This document shows positions 48,812 through 61,711 of a stretch of DNA of 64,000 nucleotides, piece by piece (position 1 is the first letter of the stretch; each line of letters opens with the position of its first letter). Both the position numbers and the translations under genes were made by a program. The notes under the pieces were generated by a model. That model made no database searches. It had not been told where the DNA came from and saw only the letters and a list, made by a program, of their open reading frames with translations. The DNA lies in NCBI GenBank assembly GCA_035041965.1, contig JAPYMA010000485.1, positions 124,001-188,000 on the forward strand. Direction: 5' to 3'. Source of the stretch: Anisakis pegreffii. Its lineage: Eukaryota > Nematoda > Chromadorea > Rhabditida > Anisakidae.

Positions 48812-51800
48812 ATGTCAGATGTAAAAATGGTTGATGTAGCGTTGTTAGTAGTTGGTGCAAAATGCGCAAAAAGCATTACGAATGCACTCTCGACTGCCTC
48901 AAAACTTGTGAATCGACGACTCTACATTCGAATCGATTCGAATGAAACGAGTGTTCGAAAGGTGAGAAGAGCGTTGTTGCATGTTTATTTTCACTTATTG
49001 CATTCTGCATTCATTGCTTATGCTTTCTTTATTCGAGTTGATCAGCAAACTTCCATTTCAAGAAACAGTTGAAGCTTCTGTGATTATCGTATCGTTATTT
49101 CGCTCACTCAAATTGTACCGTTAGCCTCACTCAAATCGATTATTCCGATGATCAGAATTTGCTGAATTTGTGTGTTTTAAAAAAAAAACTTCCATTTCAA
49201 GTAGTATTTAGAAATGTGGCAATGTCTCTGTGAAAATCAACACCTAATTCGCATAGAATAACTGGATGCTCAACCAAAATGATCGTATACTGTTGTGAAC
49301 AGTTAGGAAACTGATAATCATTTACCAGTAGAAATGCAGTCGTCAAGTCATATTCTCTAAATTTTGCTATTTGTGAGGTCGAGTCGAACGTGTCAGGAAT
49401 AACGTGAATTGCGTCGTTGTTTTTTGGATTGCGTTACATTATGACTAGTTGATGTTTTGTGGAATTGTTCTGTTTCTGCAACATCAATTCAATGTCATTG
49501 GCAGATGTTTTGGAGCCGCTTGCATGCTTCTTATAATGAGAAGTTGTAGTGCAATTGCCGGCGGTTGATTATTGAATTATATTGTCGAAGGTGATGAATG
49601 AATGCATTGATGAAACTCGTTCTTTAGATCCTCCCTCAAGTCTATTTGGAAGCATCTCGAATTTGTGACTCACTCGATGTTCGTGTGTTGCTCGATGAGA
49701 AGTCGACAAAGATCCGACAATTTGATCAAATCTTCAAAGAGGATTCTATCCGGTCAGATGTCGGTCTATCACCGCTGCCATCCGATCATCTCAGACGACC
49801 GTACCGATCGGTGGTGCTCGGTGGCACATTTGATCGTCTCCATAATGGCCATAAACTTCTGCTGTCCACGGCTGTCTTATGTGCCTCTGAACGTATCGTT
49901 TGTGGTGTCACATACGGTGAAATGGTTCACAGTTAGTTTTGAAACTATTTGAACGCTTTCATTCGTTTATTTGATTCTCAGTTGATCATTTTGAGATGTG
50001 ATTCAAATGTTTGAATATACAGCACGATATGGTATGATATGAGTATTGAATTGTTGAATCCATTCGTTTAGACAGTATTCCTAGTCCGAGTATACAATAT
50101 ATAGTATTTGATTCAATATGTGATATGATTATTATGATTCACGTCTAGAGTACCTTCAAAAACAAATGAAGAATTAATGTGAACAGTTTTATGAAGTTAC
50201 TGGATGGTGACGGTAATAGAGTAAGATTATTCCGATTGTCTCTGTCAGGAATAAGTATTTATGAACGAATAAATGAAACGGTTCGTTTATGAATTCCAGA
50301 GAAATGCCTATGGGAACTGATGGAGCCGTTTGAGGTACGAGAGAATGCAGTCAGAGAATTCATCGAGGATGTGAGTGCGCATGTCAGGTGCGAGATTCAT
50401 CCGATTGTTGATCCTTTCGGTCCTTCAATCGTTGATCCGGATCTGCAGGCGATCGTTGTGAGCGATGAAACCGTTAGGGGTGCACGTGCGGTCAACGATC
50501 TACGCAAGGTTATCGCTACATCACCTATGCTTCTTATCTACTCATTTGTTCACACATTGAATTGTTAGGTTGTACGATTTTTAAAAATAACTCTATTATT
50601 TGTATATGTAATTCCGTTTTCATTCGTATCAAATGTATTAAAAGTACTCAGTGGAATAGTCACCTAACTTTAGCCTTATCCTGATAGGACAGTGTTTCAG
50701 TAAATATTATCAACTGGAAGCTTACGGAAGTTTGACGTTCCGGTTTAGTATTTCGCTCTTTCGTTGGAAACTTTGAGGAGAATTCTGATCATCAGTTGAA
50801 TTAACGGTGACTTCAATTGATTCACTGCTGAGGAAACAAATAGAGTGATTAGAAGTAGGGGCAGCAGTGAAGGATATCTGTGATGGTGTCAGTTCAGTTA
50901 GTTGCTTACAACTAGTAGAAATCGAAAACTTGTCTGAAACATGCGCGTATCTTTGCAAGAGCGGCCGGTAAAGCATTTTATACTTAATATAGTTTTTTCC
51001 AGAAAGGTGGTCTGTCGACATTAGCTGTCGAGAGAATTGAGCTGTTGGAGGAGGGTCAAGACGAAGTGTTGTGTGAGTCGAAGATCAGTTCATCAGCAAG
51101 ACGTCGAGGAGTTTTGGGCACGATACGGCGACCGTTGAGAGTTCCAAAGACGAGTCCGTTTCCTCGTCCATTCGTAATCGGTTTAACTGGAGGTATCGCT
51201 TCCGGCAAATCAAATGCCGCGAAAGTGTTGGCCAAAAATGGCTGTCAAGTTGGTTTTATGATTAATTACAGTTGAAAATTACAACTTAAACGAATTTGAA
51301 TTGTAATTTACAATGGCAATTTAAATTCGTTTTCGTGCACCTTCATGTTCATCGTACAAGCCTCAAAATCGAACTGAATTTCAGCTGAAAATTCCGCACA
51401 TCACCTTAAAACCTGAACTGAACTAATGGTCGTTCAAAGGGTGTGCATTAAGCGAAAAATTGTCGTCATTGAGAATTCGTTAAGGATTATATTCGAATTT
51501 CCAACTTCATTTTGTGAATAAATTTACTCAAAACGGCAAAGTATCTGCTCATAAAGCTGTTACACTTGTGCAAGTAGGATCATGAAATTTCGCTTCAGTC
51601 ATGTACAAAACCGTGTAAAACTTGTATATCCTCACTGAAAGCAGTGAAACTTTTCTCAGTGATAGTTTCCCAAACGTTTATTTCAGCTTGCCTACGTGCA
51701 TAAAAGAAAGTGAATCGATCACTTCTTCCAGGTAATAGACTGCGATAAATTGGCACATGAACTGTACCAAAAGGGCTCACCATTGGCTGAGAAAATTCGT

Positions 51801-53892
51801 GAAACATTTGGTGACGACGTTATAGAGGATGGTTGTGTGAACAGAAAAGCACTCGGAAAAATTGTATTCGCTGATAAAGTTGGTTGAGACATTATCAGTT
51901 ACATTAATTAATGAAAATTCCATTTGAAAAACATGGCTTGTCAAATTTATGAACTTCAGAAAATTTCTTTAGCAGCCTTCATATTTTCGTGTTTTCGCAT
52001 TCATTTAAGGAAATGAATAATTTTGGATCGAATTCGAAATTGAAGAGAAATTTCTGAAGTTTTTTTCAGGTTATCTGCAGAGCAATTAACTGTTATGATT
52101 TGATCATATGAACTGAACGCAAAGTGAATCAGTCGTGCGATTACGTTTGAATGCTTAATGAAAATGAGCTTGTTTTATTGGAGATTGAGTAGAAGAGAAC
52201 GGTCAAAATGATATTTGTTGTTGTTGTATGTGAAATGAATTCAAAATTAAGGACAAGTTAAACTTATTGAATAATATCGTATGGCCATCATTGCGCAGTC
52301 GTGTTGATGAAATGGTCAAATCAAGTGATGCTGAGTTTGTTGTGGTGGACGCGGCGGTGTTGTTGGAAGCAGAATGGGACATAAACAATTTGGTGCATCA
52401 AGTGTGGACTTGTTTTGTGCCACAGGATGAGGCCATTCGAAGAGTGACTGAGCGAGATGGCGACACCGCTGAAGAGGTTCTTGTTCTTGAAAATTCATTG
52501 TTGCTAAAACCTCAGCAGTGTTATACTGTTCGTTCTCATCCACTACCACACAAAAATGTTATACCATTCATTCAATATAGTACTATAAATTCAGTTTTTC
52601 TTTCCCTGACCCTCCCCCTTCCTCTTCCCCTTCCCTTTCCTCTTACTTCACTTGTTTCTACTCCATAGTGCTTTCACTCACTTGCGGGATTGCGATATTT
52701 CACATTGTTTATGTTAGTAATTAGGCCAACATGACGAGAACTTACTCGATGTTGATTCCAGTTATTTGTATTTCCTATGACTAGCAATGCCATAGGTCGA
52801 TACTTCAAATCGTTATCTTCACTGTCATCTTATTCCCAACTGCTGATAGTTCAGGATCTAGGAGTTCAATCGTGCACTTATTTCGTTAACGTTGTTTGAT
52901 TGTCATTTTACAATTACATTCGTTCCCGCAAACATTCATCCATCATCAGTATCATTTGTTAATGTAGTTTGTTTTCATTATTCTTCGGCAATGGACTTAT
53001 GCTTCAATATTTTCTGAAGGAGCAAGAATGAGCTTATGCTCACGTATTGCATCAAATAGGTTCACTCACATTAAAAGTAATGATGACGTTACGTGCCGAA
53101 CGAAACCGCTGATTTTATTTGTGCGCAGCGAATAGGCTAAGTGCACACATAAAAACACGCAAAATCGCATGAGATCGTATCATCTACTGCATGTGTACTA
53201 AGATTTCTGACGTTATCGGCACTTCCGTCAATGACTACCCGATTGAAAGTGAGCTGCGCTATAGTAAACGACTCATTAATTAAACTTTCTGCTATTATGT
53301 CGTTCATTCCCATCATTGAATAATGAATCGAACAGTGCATATTCTGCAATTAACATCACCTGAATAACGCATTTCAGTGGCGACCATATTGATATTGTTG
53401 TTAACGAGCGTAGTAATGTGTAGAGTGACAGCAATTAATAACATGTCATACTTATAGTTATGTTGTAATCCAGCTCAAAATAAGGTCAACATTAATGAAT
53501 TTTGTGATAGCATTTCCAATTCATTGATGCATTACTTACCTGCGGACAAATTTCTGTTTCGTGATTAATATCAATTTTAATAATATGGACTGGGAACGAT
53601 GGAAATTGATGTTTGTGATATAATTCCCACTTCTCCGCTGCAATGTAGTACCCATATTCAATGATCATTAAATATTCATCATATAAAGATTGTTATCGTG
53701 AAATAACCGTTAAAGGCAAAAAGGAAACTTGCAATGCAAATGGATAACGAGGAGCGTATTAAGCGAAGTGATGTCGTCATTTGTTCGTTGTGGAAGTACG
53801 AGGAAACAGCGCGACAGTTAGTGAATGCGCTGAATGAACTCAGACGAATGGCTGAAAATCACAATTGCAGTGATCAGAAAAATGCCAATTGA
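48812..53892 (+). CDS. COASY: Bifunctional coenzyme A synthase
   Basis: Catalyses the last two steps of CoA synthesis: adenylylation of 4'-phosphopantetheine, then phosphorylation of dephospho-CoA. Seven exons: 48812-48961, 49628-49916, 50300-50508, 51003-51248, 51732-51878, 52252-52476, 53716-53892 (TGA). They join to 480 residues without a break. The nucleotidyltransferase motif [11 protein letters not shown] lies near residue 115; [10 protein letters not shown] follows in exon 3. The kinase P-loop [11 protein letters not shown] is near residues 276-286, then [12 protein letters not shown], the DGDTAEE segment and a final [10 protein letters not shown] strand. The N-terminal 50 residues are unlike the long extension of vertebrate enzymes. 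The exon 2/3 junction could instead be 49924/50304 with the same frame. Exon 6's donor (GAG/GTTCTT) is weak. Single-copy housekeeping gene. Confidence 0.95.
52588..52650. repeat. Pyrimidine-rich tract in CoA synthase intron
   Basis: C/T-only low-complexity run with repeated CCCCTTCC/CCTCTT words in the last, 1.2-kb intron of the gene. Confidence 0.6.
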
Positions 53893-55553
53893 TAAAAGAG
53901 TTATAACAGAATACTTCATGATTCCTCTTCACCCCTTCGAGAAATCTTCAACAAAAATATTCTCAAAGTTTTAATCCCTCTAAAAAATATGTTATCCTGT
54001 GGATTTATATCGTAATGATAATGAATAACAATCAAATACTAATCGCTTCTATTTACTGCTGCTATTATAATGATTGTTTGTGCTGCCATTAGAAAGGAAC
54101 TGTACTCGGAAATGCTCAAGGATGTTAATCAGAGATATTCGAGTTGCTCAAACGTAATGATTACAGGTTTCAGGAATGTCCATTTATTTTATTCAGTGAT
54201 TTTTTTGGTCATTTGATTTCTTTCGTTTGTAATTGTAGGACTCTTAATACGTGATTAATCATAATGAACGGTAATAATTATTTTTGATAATTCGCTTGTT
54301 TTTGACGATTATTATTATTCGTGTAAGGTTTTTGATTAATGAATTTATTGATGTGAATTTGTTCTATTTTGTCAGTTGATTTATTATAGTGTTTATTGTT
54401 TCTATCACTTTGTTTGTGCCGTAGCATTCATTGCAATACCACTCCGTTATAAATGACTCAATTTAACCAAATGTTTTAATCACATACAAAAACAAACACT
54501 TGTTTCAATGGGTGGAGCGAAAAATGTTGTCACTAAGTCGAAGAAGGAGTGTGAATGCATGGATTTCTGTGAGTTTCCAATGATAAATAGGAATAACACT
54601 TACTTTCAAATTCGAAACAGTTCTTACCCTTGATTCGATTAAAGAAGAGCTATATAACTGAATTCAACTTTAAGCAATAAGATATCTCGTATTCAGTTCG
54701 GTGAAGTTCTTCATGTCCGTTCAAATAAACGGATCAGTGGAATGACGTAACAATTTTCAGATATCCTAATGGAAAATTCAGTTCTTTCAATGAGACGTTG
54801 ACAGGCAAACTATAATATTTTCGAAACACGAGAATGGCATTGATAGTTAGGGCCGTGATTAGAGAGTTGAGAAAATTTCATTTGCGTGAATGAGAAATGG
54901 ACTCTGATGGGGAATCGACGAGTATCTCTGCAGGGCAGTATCGCAACCTTTGTGGTCCGATTAAATTCACACTGAAACATAATTTTCTCTTTCGTCACGA
55001 AAATATTTTGTAAAATTGTCGTATGTGATCTTCGATACAAATATAATCTCTGAATGAAAATATAATGAAATCAAAATTTTGTATGTGTTGTGCTTGTTTT
55101 TTTCAATTGCGCAATGTGCAAAAGATATTGTTTCGCTCGCAGATTTGAGCAGCACATAAGAAAGGTAATGCAAACTAAGAGTGATTATTGATGCTGAGTG
55201 TTACGGAATGGGGTGAATTTATTGAGATGTTCAATGATATTGAAGGGTTCGTTCCCGTTCCAGTTCCTATTCCTGCTTAATTCCTCACCACAGGTAGAAA
55301 AGAAAGGAAGACCGCATGGACGAGTTCCTTGTGTATACCTGAATCGCTCTCGATACTACATGAAATTTCTACGAGAGAGTAGTCAGAAAAGGAACCTTCC
55401 ATACGGTTATGCAACTTTTCAGGACTTGAAGATCGTTGGTGGAGGAGGAATCGCGACACAATCGCGACGATATTTCATTTTTTTTGTAAATTCATCAAAT
55501 AGTTGTTGTACTTTTGATTCTGTACATCTCTGTGGAATTCTGTTCGTATAGAA
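53893..55553. other. Intergenic, no firm gene
   Basis: Downstream of CoA synthase. AT-rich with short open frames lacking recognisable domains. A short Met-initiated stretch at 54508 runs into a GTGAGT donor at 54568 but no partner exon was found. Confidence 0.35.
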
Positions 55554-56270
55554 CAGTGGTTCTCACGTTCGGAGGCTCCGTTACACCCTCTGATAGTTTG
55601 GCAGGCCGTCATTACCACTCACCGTCCATCCTCAGCTGCAAAAACTTTTTCCGCGGATGCAATTTTGGAAAACGATTGAAAACAGCAACATGCCTAACAA
55701 GTATCTAACTCACTCACATAAAAACAATAATTTTCAGTCTAGATACCATGAAATCCATCCCAGCGTATTGCACATTTGCCGCAAATCAGATGCTATGACT
55801 CAAGTGAGCAGTAACTTCGTTCAAAAAAAAATCATATACGAACCAAAAATCCCATTATATGCGGTGCATCAAAAACCAAGCAAAACTTTTCACTGCAACT
55901 GAGCAATAATAATGGATAGATTTTGAATTACTCGCTCGCCTCACGCCAATTCAATGATCTTTTTTTGCCGTATCAAAAATCTCAATCAATTCTTATTGCT
56001 CATAAGAGATAAAATGTCAGTCAACATATTGAAGAACTCAGGGAATCTTTTGGCTACTTCAAACTGACTTTAGTTCAGGCCTAGACAAGATAAACGTACC
56101 CGGAAAATGGAACAGAGAGCAATGTTGCCATGAGCAAACCACGTTTAGATGGCTTTCCACTATAACATACGAACTGAACGAAATATCAGTTTCGCGACCC
56201 CCTACTTATCCCTTGACACCTCTACCCCCCGCCACCCCTGATGGTAATTTATCCCCTATGAAAACCACTG
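55554..56270. mobile_element. hAT MITE, 717 bp
   Basis: The left end is CAGTGGTTCTCACGTTCGG, the right end CCCTATGAAAACCACTG. The flanking 8-bp duplications are GTATAGAA (55546-55553) and ATATAGAA (56271-56278). End sequences and internal words match the longer element at 35542-36812, of which this is a shortened relative. No transposase. Confidence 0.85.
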
Positions 56271-57318
56271 ATATAGAAGATGTCTTCTCATCTAAGCATT
56301 ATGAGAATTCTCGTAAATTCTGTGAGATTTCGCAAAATTTAAATTTATCTCGGAAATCTGTCAGATTTCATGAAATATGTTCGAATCTAATCGGCCTGGA
56401 TTAATTGTACGCACTGAAACCCTCAAAATTGTTCCCATTCGAATTGCATACGATATCCTAGTGAATAGTTCATTAGAATTTTCAGCACCATTATTATGAC
56501 ATAACTGTTATGAATAATATTATGACATAAGCATCATGAGTTCATTATGGTTATTGTTTGACGAGCAGAAAATATTGCGTGTTTACGCTGTAAATATGTC
56601 AGTGACAAATCGCTGAATAAGGGATTAGTGTGAACAATTGAAGTAAATGAAGCAATTGTAGTCATATGCAACTGTAGATGTACGATTGCAAATGGACTAT
56701 TTTCGGAGGCACCGTTCGTGAACTCATTTAGCGTTATTCACTGAGAACTCGATTCAGAAATCAGTGCTTATTCTAGCGTATTTTACCGAGTTTTACGACA
56801 AACAATGAGTTCGTAATGAACAGCAGACCGTTTGCATTCTAGCAAAAACATCGTTCGCGAGCGGGTTTTCGCCTCTCTGTGAGTTGGAAAATGCAGCTGT
56901 AGCCCAGTTTGCCTTATTTGAAAATTCACTAGACACTTTTAAAAAACCGTACTTGTAATTTTGTTTCAGCGCCATCTTACGCTGCCAACGCGACAGAGCA
57001 TTGTTCATTCAACGAATTCGTCATTGTATGCGTTTTAAGTGCGTGTACATTAATCAGTGATTTCCCTGATTTAGTACCGCTTAATTAGATATTAAAGTTG
57101 ATGCGGAACCTTGAGTGCGAATGCGCTGGTATGGTGACAACAATGTGCAGTACTTGCGTGCTCACATATCTTTGAAATGCACCACTTTGGAGGTATGAAG
57201 TTGGAGGACCCGAAAGGTCAATGCAAACTATGAAAAACACTCATATAGAAGATGTCTTCTCATCTAAGCATTAGAGAATTCTCATAAATTGTGTGAGATT
57301 TCACAAAATTTATCTCGA
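56254..57318. repeat. Duplicated right junction of the hAT MITE
   Basis: About 95 bases spanning the MITE's right end and host flank (56254-56350) recur at 57226-57318, both with ATATAGAAGATGTCTTCTCA and AGCATTA. The second copy retains only the last dozen bases of the MITE (CTATGAAAAACACTC). The sequence between holds no recognised gene. Confidence 0.7.
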
Positions 57319-57559
57319 ATTCCAGTTGCAGTTCTAAATTTCAACTCATAAAACCCATCAGATATTGTAGTACCTTTGAAAAGGAAGAGAAAAATCTGAA
57401 AAATAAAGTCCTCAATACTTTGGACAGTCCTTTTATGGTCATGATATGATCTGATGGCACGATGAAGCCCACTTAATTCAATTCGCTCAAAATTTTCCCT
57501 GCAAGCAAGTCATAATTTATTCGTCATATCAAATGAAATTTTTCTCACAATCAGTAATT

Positions 57560-57660
57560 TTCTGAAGCTTTTCCGAGAAATTTTCCGAGAAATTCTCTAG
57601 CTTTCTGAGAAATTTTCTGAAGTTTTCGTGAGAATTTTCGAAAAAATTTCGTCCAGTTTA
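57560..57660. repeat. Degenerate TTTTCNGAGAAA repeats
   Basis: Several imperfect copies of a TTTTCCGAGAAA/TTTCTGAGAAA word lie close together. Low-complexity intergenic DNA; nothing coding was seen from 57.3 to 58.6 kb. Confidence 0.5.
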
Positions 57661-58648
57661 TTGAATTTCGCTCCCTTATCGAATCGAATCTAATTCCTTT
57701 GCATTTCGTGATTGTTTCCAACAAGTCTTAATTTATTACGTACTTCAAAATTTTTACGAACAATTGAGTAATTACTTCGTTTGATGGATTCAATTTAATT
57801 GGTGTAATAATAAAGAACTTAATATTATCCGCTAGTTATTGGTTGGTTGGATAACGTCCGATCTTGATGGCGTTGATACTTCGAAGGGTTTTGATCTGCA
57901 GATGATCCATATGTGACCCACCCAATCAGAGTAAGAAAGAAACTCAGCGCACTTTAAACTGTCGATTCGAGTTGTCACAGAAGCTTAGGGTATACAATTG
58001 ACACGTTCCATATGTTCACTGTGCACGTCATCCATGGATAATGTGTTGTACGAGATGACGCTTTGAAGAAAGTGACTTCATTACGATGAGTGAAAAAATC
58101 TGCAGATGATGACGATCTGCAGATGATCTGAATATTAAGCACTCGACTTGACTTTCCATTTGTTTTTTTCTATACTTTTTGCATAATTGTTATAGCTGGT
58201 GTGTGCACACAGATATCACGATAAGCGAACGCTTAAATTGAAACGATACAACGAACTCACTATAACGTCTAGGAATCAAATGAACTTAGAAACATCGCAT
58301 GAATCATTCCACAGAAAGAAATCTGTCTAATACTGCATCAAATTCTTCACATAGTAAGACGGAATGTAATACACAGAAGTCGATCATCAGTTGAGTGTAG
58401 TCAATCAATCGTGCTACTAGCTCAGGATATATTTTCAAAATTGCAGTATACAGTTTTTCACTGCCTACTGCATGGCTCATGAGCAGTTGGCCTGGCGGAA
58501 GTTTAATAACCAGCAAAATGTTCATCATGACAAATGCGCATTGGACAAGGGTGCTGCTATCGTATATTTTACTTGCGCCTAATCGTCTAGTTACCCCTGA
58601 ATACCGACGATCAATTCGAATTTGCATTTAGGTGCGAAGAAGTGAAAT

Positions 58649-60045
58649 ATGTTGATCAAAGCGATGGTGTGTCTGCAATTACTGATGGTATTCGATTCAA
58701 TCGTGACAATCAATTGTGGTGTATTAACGTCGATGTGTTCAAATGATCCAACTGCTATCAAACGATGTGAAATTTTCTGTGCAACTAAAGTCGGTTCACG
58801 TTTTATTTCCTTATTGAGTTCCTAATCATTCTTATACCATATTCCGCTCGCAGAATACGTCAATTTGAAGTTTAGTAATAAAGTGATACCATAAACATTT
58901 AAGAGCCATCACATTAAGAGCTATTCCTCAGCTGCGAAGTTAAAATCTCTAGTGGGATTCTTGCACATTATCGGGGTATGTTCGGATTAGCCATTATTTG
59001 CTATAACTTCCAAAAGCAGCTCTAGACCTTTTCGATATTTTTTATCAGTCAGCACCTAATATCAGCAGTTCCCTCTCACCTAGTTGAGAGCGTAACAATT
59101 ATGGAGACAACCGAAAGTAATCAGCTGTTATTGAAAACTGGAATTAGCATATTTGTGGTACCTTCCGCTTAGAAACTGCTCCAGCAACCCGGAATGAAAC
59201 GTCATTAATCACTACCTAGATATGATCTTGTAGAATTGGTCAATACTGTGACTGTATATTTTTATCACTTATTGATTCAGCTCTGCTCATTGCGAACAGA
59301 AGCAAGTTCAATGCATCGCAAGTATCACCCTTTGTATCCAGTTTTAACCCACCAGTTTGCAAATCCCTCCATCTCATCCTCGACCTTCCCCTATCCCAAT
59401 TCCGAATGCACGGTTGCCATTCTGCATCTTGTTCCTTCCAAATTTTATCATTGAACTCATATAAGTCTCACAAGGAAAGGTCAGAAACTTAATCCAACGT
59501 TTCGTGATGAGCTATACATCATATTGTAGAACTTCTCGAGCTGATCATGAACGAGTAAAAAATTTTCGCGAAACACAAAGGAGAGGAGAGATATGGTGAG
59601 GAAAAGGTTTTCAGTTTATTGAGGTCACCTTCTGAATTTCATTCCGACAACGACGGGGCAGCCTAGCGAGATAGTGCGTTAGCGCCAAATCTGGTTGCTT
59701 AACGGTTCGGTTCGTCAGCAGTTTCCATTTGCTGAACACTCGTTTACTAATCAACAGAAATAACGATGATGATGATAAATTCATTCACTAAAGAGGTCAC
59801 TACTAGCACACGATCCGGAGGTGAAAATCTTGCAGTGATACTCTACTGATTCAAAGTTATTGTCTTTCCATCAAATGAATACAACAATAGCGAAAAAGAT
59901 GTTCCGTGACTACCTTTCGAACAATTCAACACCTGTCATTATATTTAAGGGTTGTCAAATTGGACGTTGTGAGCGATTGTTTTGGATGAATAAATGCTCA
60001 TGTCTGTGGTGTCCAACATCGGTTCAATTCGAACAACTCAGATGA
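58649..60045 (+). CDS. Divergent ASABF-type cysteine-rich peptide
   Basis: Predicted secreted antimicrobial-type peptide, two exons: 58649-58789 and 59950-60045 (TGA). Exon 1 encodes a hydrophobic signal (MLIKAMVCLQLLMVFDSIV) and the first four cysteines (CSNDPTAIKRCEIFC). Exon 2 encodes GCQIGRCERLFWMNKCSCLWC. The intron falls at the same point as in the canonical gene at 61712-62414, exon 2 is the same length (96 bases), and the spacing from C-x3-C to the end (x4, x4, x8, x1, x2) is identical. The peptide has nine cysteines, not eight, and bulky hydrophobics replace the Gly-rich loop. The donor AAA/GTCGGT is weak, the main doubt. It lies convergent to the canonical gene. Confidence 0.65.
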
Positions 60046-60318
60046 ACGTACATCGTGTTCCGATGGTTTTGTGCGATAACATTCACAGTTCAGATGCTTG
60101 AGTCAGGATGGTTGCACGATGATGCATGCGAATAATCGTATTCTCATTTTTTCATGTTCATTCTCACAACACTTTCCACTTATTCTCCAGCTGAAGAAAC
60201 GCAAAATCTAAAATTTTGGAAAAACTTTAGAAGAAATTTTTTCACTTTCAAGAGGGAAACGCGCATACGCAAATAATCTCGTTGTCACACAGCAAAACGT
60301 CTTGTTACCCGTGACGGG

Positions 60319-60430
60319 ACAATTTGCTTAAAGACCTTTTGCCTAACGACAGTTTGTCTAAAGATACATTGCCTAACGGACACTTTGACTAACGGACAAT
60401 TTACCTAGAGGACACTTTGCCTAATGGCAT
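60319..60430. repeat. Degenerate minisatellite, unit about 18 bp
   Basis: About six imperfect copies of GGACANTTTGCCTAAC-like units (TTTTGCCTAACGACAG, ATTGCCTAACGGACAC, TTTGACTAACGGACAA and so on). It lies between the two convergent peptide genes. Confidence 0.75.
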
Positions 60431-61224
60431 TGGTAACTTCATTGGTCAGAACCTGACTTTGATTGAAACCATAAAAATCACCAACGTCGATGTGGAGAAA
60501 TGTTCTAATAATAGCCACGAGGTGTATATTCCCAACATGCTCTGAACGGTTGCGTCTAACAACCACATACATACCCGCATTAGTATTCAGACATGCATAA
60601 TGAATAATAAATATGATATTTTATTGTTATGGGAAATGTGTTGTGCATGCATCTGAACATAGTTCCTTGACGGAGACTGCTGAAGCAAGCTGTCCATCAC
60701 CTGTGATAAAGATAAACTAGACGCGTTGTTTGCTCTTGGTAATCTAAAAGTAGTATAAAGATTCAGTTCAATTAAAAAAATACAGCGTCGAAAGCTAACG
60801 TAAAAACTGAGTGAATAATGGATGGATAATCAAGAAATGATCAAGTAAATCAGCACGCAACAGCTGGAAGTTGTGCGCTTTGATCGCTTTACAAATCCTT
60901 TCGATCAATTCGCAAAACGATAAGAGATATCATTTCTTTAAAGCTACAAAAAACTAGACATTGGAGCTCAACCAATAGCAAAATGAATCAACTATACTAA
61001 ATATCAGTTGAGATAAAATCTTTAATAAGTCCGATGTTCACGAAATAGATTTCATCGACCAGACGAATAAACATTTAACAATCAATTGACTACGTGCTGT
61101 AAAAAAATCATAGCTTTATAGACTCCTGTGTTCTTTGAAATTTATTAACTCTCCAATTCGTGCGTTTGCAGAAGAATACATCTTTGTAAAATTGTTCACA
61201 TTTCAATAAACTGAACAAGTTCAT

Positions 61225-61303
61225 TAGCCTACTTTCGACTAGTCCTTCGACCATTCGCAGAAGTATCCTTTGTTCCAGTTGTGGTCTGCTCTTGAAGCTG
61301 TTT
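61225..61303 (-). other. Possible orphan terminal exon
   Basis: On the minus strand a TTTATCAG acceptor is followed by an open frame beginning LKQLQEQTTTG and ending in an Arg/Lys-rich tail before a stop. No partner exon or family was recognised; the intergenic region between the two peptide genes otherwise shows nothing coding. Confidence 0.2.
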
Positions 61304-61711
61304 CAACTGATAAAGACAAAATTGTGATCCCCATCAACAGTTTCAACATTGACAGAGAGTTGGAAAAGAATTAAATTATGACATGAATCGGTGGTAATGT
61401 TCGATAACATCAATGACTTTGGAACACTGTTCCAGTAAAACTTTTAGTTGCGAATTCCAACACTTGCACTGCGTTTGGACTTGGATTTAGTGATCAAATT
61501 TTTAGTCACAAAATTTCACTCATATTTGGTCTCATCATAAGCATCCACAAATATTTATTTATCAGTAGGGAACTGACAGTGGTAATGTACGGAATGAATT
61601 ATTGATTATGACAGTAATATATGTATCACTTATTCAAGAGAATGAATACTTTTAGTAAGGTATCTTTCTGCCTTGCTGTATGCAGGTCTCACAATAATTT
61701 GAGACTTGTCT

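Noticed and set aside
54508..54568. Short Met-start exon with CEC motif before a GTGAGT donor
   Set aside because: Looked like another cysteine-rich peptide, but there is no signal peptide and no matching second exon downstream.
58304..58627. 107-codon minus-strand frame beside the divergent peptide gene
   Set aside because: Hydrophobic segments but no recognisable family, no clear splice context, and it ends just before the opposite-strand gene.
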